From the NCBI GenBank assembly GCA_937983495.1, contig CALKAA010000448.1, positions 1-9,138 on the forward strand: DNA of 9,138 nucleotides, given 5' to 3'. The stretch comes from an uncultured Gemmobacter sp. (GTDB lineage Bacteria; Pseudomonadota; Alphaproteobacteria; Rhodobacterales; Rhodobacteraceae). Both the position numbers and the translations under genes were made by a program. Positions 5,908-9,138 of this stretch are shown here, piece after piece; the stretch's first letter is position 1; each line of letters starts with the position of its first letter. The notes under the pieces were generated by a model that saw only the letters and a program-made list of their open reading frames with translations, did not search any database and had not been told where the DNA came from.

Positions 5908-7782
5908 GTGGGAATGTTCGATTATCAGGATTACACAGCCGCAGAGTCAGCCGCGCTGACACTGCTTTCGCATGACTTGGCGACCTATTCTCAGCTTGGC
6001 CCCTTTGTGGGCCTGCCAGTGCGGGAGCTGATCAATCTGGTCGGCTCCGTATTGCCCGAAGGCACCTTGCCTACAACGCTGGAATCCAGCCTGCCAACGG
6101 GCTGGCGCGAGGTCGTGCCGACAGAGCTTGGCCTCACGGCAGCGGCGCTTGATCGCGATGGTTTTTATATCATCCCAAGCCCGCTCACCGGCACCACCTG
6201 GACAGGCCCGCAGCTCAAGATCCTGGCCGAAACCGATGCCTCGGGTGCCGTCACTCGCCTCTCCGTGGCCTTTACGGGCACCAATTCCCCTCTCGATGTA
6301 CTGGACTATCTGCAACTCAACGAGGGCACGATCAGCGCGCAAATGGAGCCTTTGCTGGCTGCGGTGGCCGCGCTCGCCGCCTCGCATGGGCTCAGCGGTG
6401 AGGATGTGATCGTTACCGGCTATTCGCTGGGCGGGGCGATGACCAACATCATGGCACGCTTTGCAGAGACCCTGGCGGGCGGGTTCTTCAGAGAGTCGGT
6501 TTATATCGGCCATGACGGGCCGCTGATGTATGAAGAAAACGACCGTGTCCTGAATGTGGGCTACGAAAACGATGTGGTCCATCGCGCGGCGGGCGACTGG
6601 GCCAACTTCCTGGACGCCGCCTTGCCCACGCTGCCCTTCCTCACCGGGCAGGATTACAGCCTGCACTCCTCGACCGACAACATCATCCTTTTCGACGATA
6701 TCTACGCCTCGCCGCTCTTTCCCTTCGGGCCGTTCTCGATCCTGAACGTGATCGGCGGCTGGGGGGCGCATGTGGGCGGCGTGTTCACCAATGCGCTGGA
6801 CCGGATCGCCGGCTCGCAATTCTACGACCTGACCGAGCGGGACAGCGTGGTGGTGGTGGCCAATCTTTCGGCGCTGAGCCGTGGAACGACCTGGGTGGAG
6901 GATCGTGCGACGCTGGCTTCCAACCATGTCGGCGCTCCGGCCTTCATCATCGGCAGCGATTTTGCCGATCGTCTCGGCGGCAATCGCGGCAACGACTATC
7001 TGGAAGGCCGCGCGGGCGATGACGTGTTCCGCACCGGACTTGGCTATGACGTGATCGCCGGCGGGGCGGGGCAGGATACGCTGCACCTGTCCGGGTCCAA
7101 TCATGACTGGCGGGTGATGAAGCTCAACGATGGCAGCCTCGCCTTCTGGTCCGCTGCCCATGGCTTGAAGCTCGCGACGGGCATCGAGGCGGTGCAGTTC
7201 CAGAACACCGGGCTGCTGGGGGCCTTCACGCGCGATTACTCGGTGCAGGATAACCGGTTGGAAGATGAAACAGCTTCGTTGTTCCAGTGGTTCGATCAGG
7301 ATGTCGGCTTTGCCTCTGCCGTGCAGGGCGGCAGCGGGAATGACGCGGTCTCGGGCAGCTTTGCATTTGGGCAAGCCGGCAATGACCGGGTATCGGGCAC
7401 GGCGGGGGCTGATCTGCTGCATGGCGGGCAGGGGCAGGATACGCTGCGCGGCGGTGCGGGCAACGATACGCTCTATGGTGCCGAACAGGCCGATGTGTTG
7501 CACGGGGGCGGGGGCATTGACCGGCTGAATGGCGGACACGGCAATGATGTCTTCGTCTTCACCACTGGGCAATCCGGCCAAGCCATCATCGAAGACTTCA
7601 ATCAGGCCGCCCACGAAACCGATATTCTGCGGCTGGAAGGCCTGTTTACCTCGGTCGCACAGGTGCTTGCCGCTGCGGTGCAGCAGGGTGCCGATGTGCG
7701 GATTGATGCAGGCCCCCTCGATATCATCCTGCGCGATACGCACCTGTCCAGCCTGACTGCGGCTGACTTCGTTCTGGTCTGA
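5908..7782 (+). CDS. RTX-type secreted triacylglycerol lipase, family I.3
   Basis: The 624-residue protein has an alpha/beta-hydrolase half followed by an RTX half. The nucleophile motif is GYSLGG (171-176, Ser173). By spacing to Pseudomonas family I.3 lipases, the acid is probably Asp222 in VGYEND and the base His288 in GGWGAHVGG. The blocks HSSTDNIILFDDIYAS and RDSVVVVANLS...TTWVEDR...FIIGSDFAD are close to that family. Glycine/aspartate nonapeptide repeats occur at about 350-390 and 474-547, and would bind calcium after export. There is no N-terminal signal peptide. The C-terminus (LTAADFVLV) ends in an acidic-hydrophobic tail like type I secretion signals. The expected activity is extracellular hydrolysis of triglycerides or other esters; some relatives degrade polyester polyurethane. 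No ABC exporter, membrane-fusion or TolC gene is in view, so export must use a system elsewhere. It starts at GTG 5908 with AGGAGG upstream and appears monocistronic. The family is firm; the substrate is inferred. Confidence 0.9.
   Translation: MGMFDYQDYTAAESAALTLLSHDLATYSQLGPFVGLPVRELINLVGSVLPEGTLPTTLESSLPTGWREVVPTELGLTAAALDRDGFYIIPSPLTGTTWTGPQLKILAETDASGAVTRLSVAFTGTNSPLDVLDYLQLNEGTISAQMEPLLAAVAALAASHGLSGEDVIVTGYSLGGAMTNIMARFAETLAGGFFRESVYIGHDGPLMYEENDRVLNVGYENDVVHRAAGDWANFLDAALPTLPFLTGQDYSLHSSTDNIILFDDIYASPLFPFGPFSILNVIGGWGAHVGGVFTNALDRIAGSQFYDLTERDSVVVVANLSALSRGTTWVEDRATLASNHVGAPAFIIGSDFADRLGGNRGNDYLEGRAGDDVFRTGLGYDVIAGGAGQDTLHLSGSNHDWRVMKLNDGSLAFWSAAHGLKLATGIEAVQFQNTGLLGAFTRDYSVQDNRLEDETASLFQWFDQDVGFASAVQGGSGNDAVSGSFAFGQAGNDRVSGTAGADLLHGGQGQDTLRGGAGNDTLYGAEQADVLHGGGGIDRLNGGHGNDVFVFTTGQSGQAIIEDFNQAAHETDILRLEGLFTSVAQVLAAAVQQGADVRIDAGPLDIILRDTHLSSLTAADFVLV
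7327..7548 (+). repeat. Region encoding RTX calcium-binding nonapeptide repeats
   Basis: This codes for lipase residues 474-547, a row of GGxGxDxLx-like units: GGSGNDAVS, GQAGNDRVS, GTAGADLLH, GGQGQDTLR, GGAGNDTLY, a degenerate GAEQADVLH, GGGGIDRLN and GGHGNDVFV. A parallel beta-roll that folds on binding Ca2+ outside the cell is expected. A shorter group precedes it at residues 350-390, separated by about 80 residues without repeats. Confidence 0.88.
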
Positions 7783-7803
7783 AAATACCGATGCAATGAA
7801 GCG

Positions 7804-7844
7804 GAAAGCCCGGTGACACCGCCCATGCCATCGGGCTTTCTTTT
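7804..7844 (+). terminator. Probable terminator of the lipase gene
   Basis: GAAAGCCCG (7804-7812) pairs perfectly with CGGGCTTTC (7832-7840). A G-U and a U-A pair can extend the stem, and four T residues follow. The 19-nt loop is long for an intrinsic terminator. It begins 22 nt after the lipase stop. Confidence 0.62.
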
Positions 7845-7988
7845 GCGCATTCGCCTTGACTCAGCGCGGATCAGCCCTAAGCGGGCGCGACATATTCATA
7901 CATCAAAGGCGCTGCTATTGAATTTTTCTTGCGTGCAAGTTTCAAAAGATATACCTCTTTTCGCAGTTGCAGAAACCGAGGAATCGCC
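7845..7988 (+). promoter_or_regulatory. mcd promoter region with CTTGCGTGCAAG palindrome
   Basis: The stretch between the lipase terminator and mcd contains a 12-bp palindrome at 7928-7939 (arms CTTGC and GCAAG, 2-bp centre). A -10-like TATACC (7950-7955) lies downstream of it, and CTTGCG (7928-7933) could serve as a poor -35 element with a 16-nt spacer. The palindrome would overlap that element, as an operator would. GAGGA (7978-7982) is the mcd ribosome site, 6 nt before the ATG. The promoter assignment is weak; the palindrome is seen directly. Confidence 0.4.
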
Positions 7989-9138
7989 ATGCCGCATGAT
8001 GGTCAAGCCACGCCCGCCGCGCCCCTGCTGTCGAACTTGACCAGCCTCACCGCAGCTGCGCTGCCAGAGGTTGAGGCATTGTTTGTCGAGGCCCGCGAGG
8101 CTCTGCGCGCCCGTGTCACGCAAGGCGGCAAGATTTCTTCTGCGGCACTGGAGGCCGAACAATATGCCGCCCATACGCTCAGCTGGCTGGCCACCTATAC
8201 CGAAGCGCTGCGGCAGTTGAATGCCTGGGCCGGGCGTCTGGCCGATCAGGGCCAGCTTGGCGCAATGGAAAGCCTGATCCTGCAAATCGGCTTTGGCGAA
8301 TATCTGGCGCAGGTCGTCGGTGGTATCCCGATGTCGCAAACCGAGACCGCGCGTCTTGCAGACCTCGGCCTCAGCTGGGTGCCGGGTGCCGAAGCCGCCA
8401 CGCTGATCGCTGCGGGCAATACGCCTGCCGCGCGCGCGGCCCTTGTGGCCTGCATGCGCGACAATCACGGGCGCGCCACTTTTGGTGCCACCGGGCTGGA
8501 CGAAGAGCTGGAGATGATCCGCGACCAGTTCCGCCGCTTTGCTGAAGACCGCGTGGTTCCCTTCGCGCATGAATGGCACCTGAAGGATGAGCTGATCCCG
8601 ATGGAGATCATTGAATCCTTGGCCGAAATGGGCGTGTTCGGCCTCACCATCCCCGAGGAATTCGGCGGGTTCGGCCTCTCCAAGGCCTCGATGGTGGTGG
8701 TGTCCGAGGAATTGTCGCGCGGCTATATCGGGGTGGGTTCGCTTGGCACGCGCAGCGAGATTGCCGCCGAACTCATCCTGTGCGGCGGCACGCCCGAACA
8801 AAAGGCGCAATGGCTGCCCAAACTCGCCAGCGGGGAAATCCTGCCCACCGCCGTCTTCACCGAACCCAATACCGGGTCTGACCTGGGCAGCTTGCGCACC
8901 CGCGCGGTGAAAGTGGGCGAGGATTGGGAGGTGACCGGCAACAAGACCTGGATCACCCATGCCGCGCGCACCCATGTGATGACCCTGCTGGCCCGCACCG
9001 ACCCGAACACGACAGATTGGCGCGGCCTCTCGATGTTCCTGGCCGAGAAAACCCCCGGCACCGACGAGGCCCCCTTCCCCACCCCCGGCATGACCGGCGG
9101 CGAGATCGAGGTGCTGGGCTATCGCGGCATGAAGGAAT
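7989..9138 (+). CDS. mcd: (2S)-methylsuccinyl-CoA dehydrogenase, ethylmalonyl-CoA pathway (3' end beyond window)
   Basis: The first 383 residues are present; the frame is open to the window edge with no stop. Residues 1 to about 165 form an N-terminal extension, largely helical and alanine/leucine rich. The acyl-CoA dehydrogenase fold begins near 170 (GLDEELEMIRDQFRRFAEDRVVP). The FAD/substrate block AVFTEPNTGSDLGSLRTRA lies at 288-306, followed by GNKTWITHAARTHVMTLLAR. The long extension together with the stretches EWHLKDELIPMEIIE and GMTGGEIEVLGYRGMKE matches Mcd as I know it from Rhodobacter sphaeroides. Mcd oxidises (2S)-methylsuccinyl-CoA to mesaconyl-CoA with FAD during acetyl-CoA assimilation (EC 1.3.8.12). 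The C-terminal helical domain and the catalytic base are outside the window. The ATG has GAGGA 6 nt upstream. The alternative is another long acyl-CoA dehydrogenase, which is less likely. Confidence 0.9.
   Translation, partial: MPHDGQATPAAPLLSNLTSLTAAALPEVEALFVEAREALRARVTQGGKISSAALEAEQYAAHTLSWLATYTEALRQLNAWAGRLADQGQLGAMESLILQIGFGEYLAQVVGGIPMSQTETARLADLGLSWVPGAEAATLIAAGNTPAARAALVACMRDNHGRATFGATGLDEELEMIRDQFRRFAEDRVVPFAHEWHLKDELIPMEIIESLAEMGVFGLTIPEEFGGFGLSKASMVVVSEELSRGYIGVGSLGTRSEIAAELILCGGTPEQKAQWLPKLASGEILPTAVFTEPNTGSDLGSLRTRAVKVGEDWEVTGNKTWITHAARTHVMTLLARTDPNTTDWRGLSMFLAEKTPGTDEAPFPTPGMTGGEIEVLGYRGMKE

Noticed and set aside
5947..7743. Long open frame (598 codons) on the minus strand opposite the lipase
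   Set aside because: It is an antisense shadow with low-complexity composition and no motif. The plus-strand frame has a catalytic Ser motif, RTX repeats and a strong ribosome site.
7896..8975. Open frame of 359 codons on the minus strand opposite mcd
   Set aside because: It is an antisense shadow. The plus-strand frame is a clear acyl-CoA dehydrogenase and is open to the window edge.

Overview
The window looks like an alphaproteobacterial chromosome segment, most likely Rhodobacteraceae (Rhodobacter/Paracoccus relatives). The evidence is the gene order chvI-chvG-hprK-rapZ divergent from pckA, the short 145-residue HPr kinase typical of alphaproteobacteria, an ethylmalonyl-CoA pathway gene (mcd), and GC-rich codon use. 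No rRNA, tRNA, CRISPR array, insertion sequence or phage gene was seen.

Layout. Bases 1-47 are not genomic. They match the Illumina TruSeq P7/index adapter, so base 48 is a raw contig end. The minus strand then carries a tight operon, transcribed leftward: chvI (response regulator), chvG (sensor kinase), hprK (HPr kinase) and rapZ (P-loop nucleotide-binding protein, cut off by the adapter). The gaps are 9 nt, a 1-nt overlap and 3 nt. A regulatory region of about 350 bases (3721-4068) separates this operon from the divergent pckA (ATP-dependent PEP carboxykinase), which ends at a strong intrinsic terminator. Next come a GTG-started RTX lipase of family I.3, a second terminator-like hairpin, and the 5' two thirds of mcd ((2S)-methylsuccinyl-CoA dehydrogenase), which runs off the right edge.

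How the parts may work together (inference). The genes fit growth on lipids or acetate. The lipase would be exported by a type I system not in this window and would release fatty acids. Beta-oxidation yields acetyl-CoA. Mcd belongs to the ethylmalonyl-CoA pathway, which converts acetyl-CoA to C4 acids. PckA turns oxaloacetate into PEP for gluconeogenesis. The ChvGI two-component system and the HPr kinase would report envelope or pH state and PTS/carbon state.

The candidate regulatory DNA is the most open part. The chvI-pckA region has an exact 12-nt direct repeat with a 20-bp period, a 14-bp palindrome and a TTTGCAAA site. A 12-bp palindrome lies just upstream of mcd. I see no clear new multi-gene system; all the protein-coding genes belong to recognisable families.
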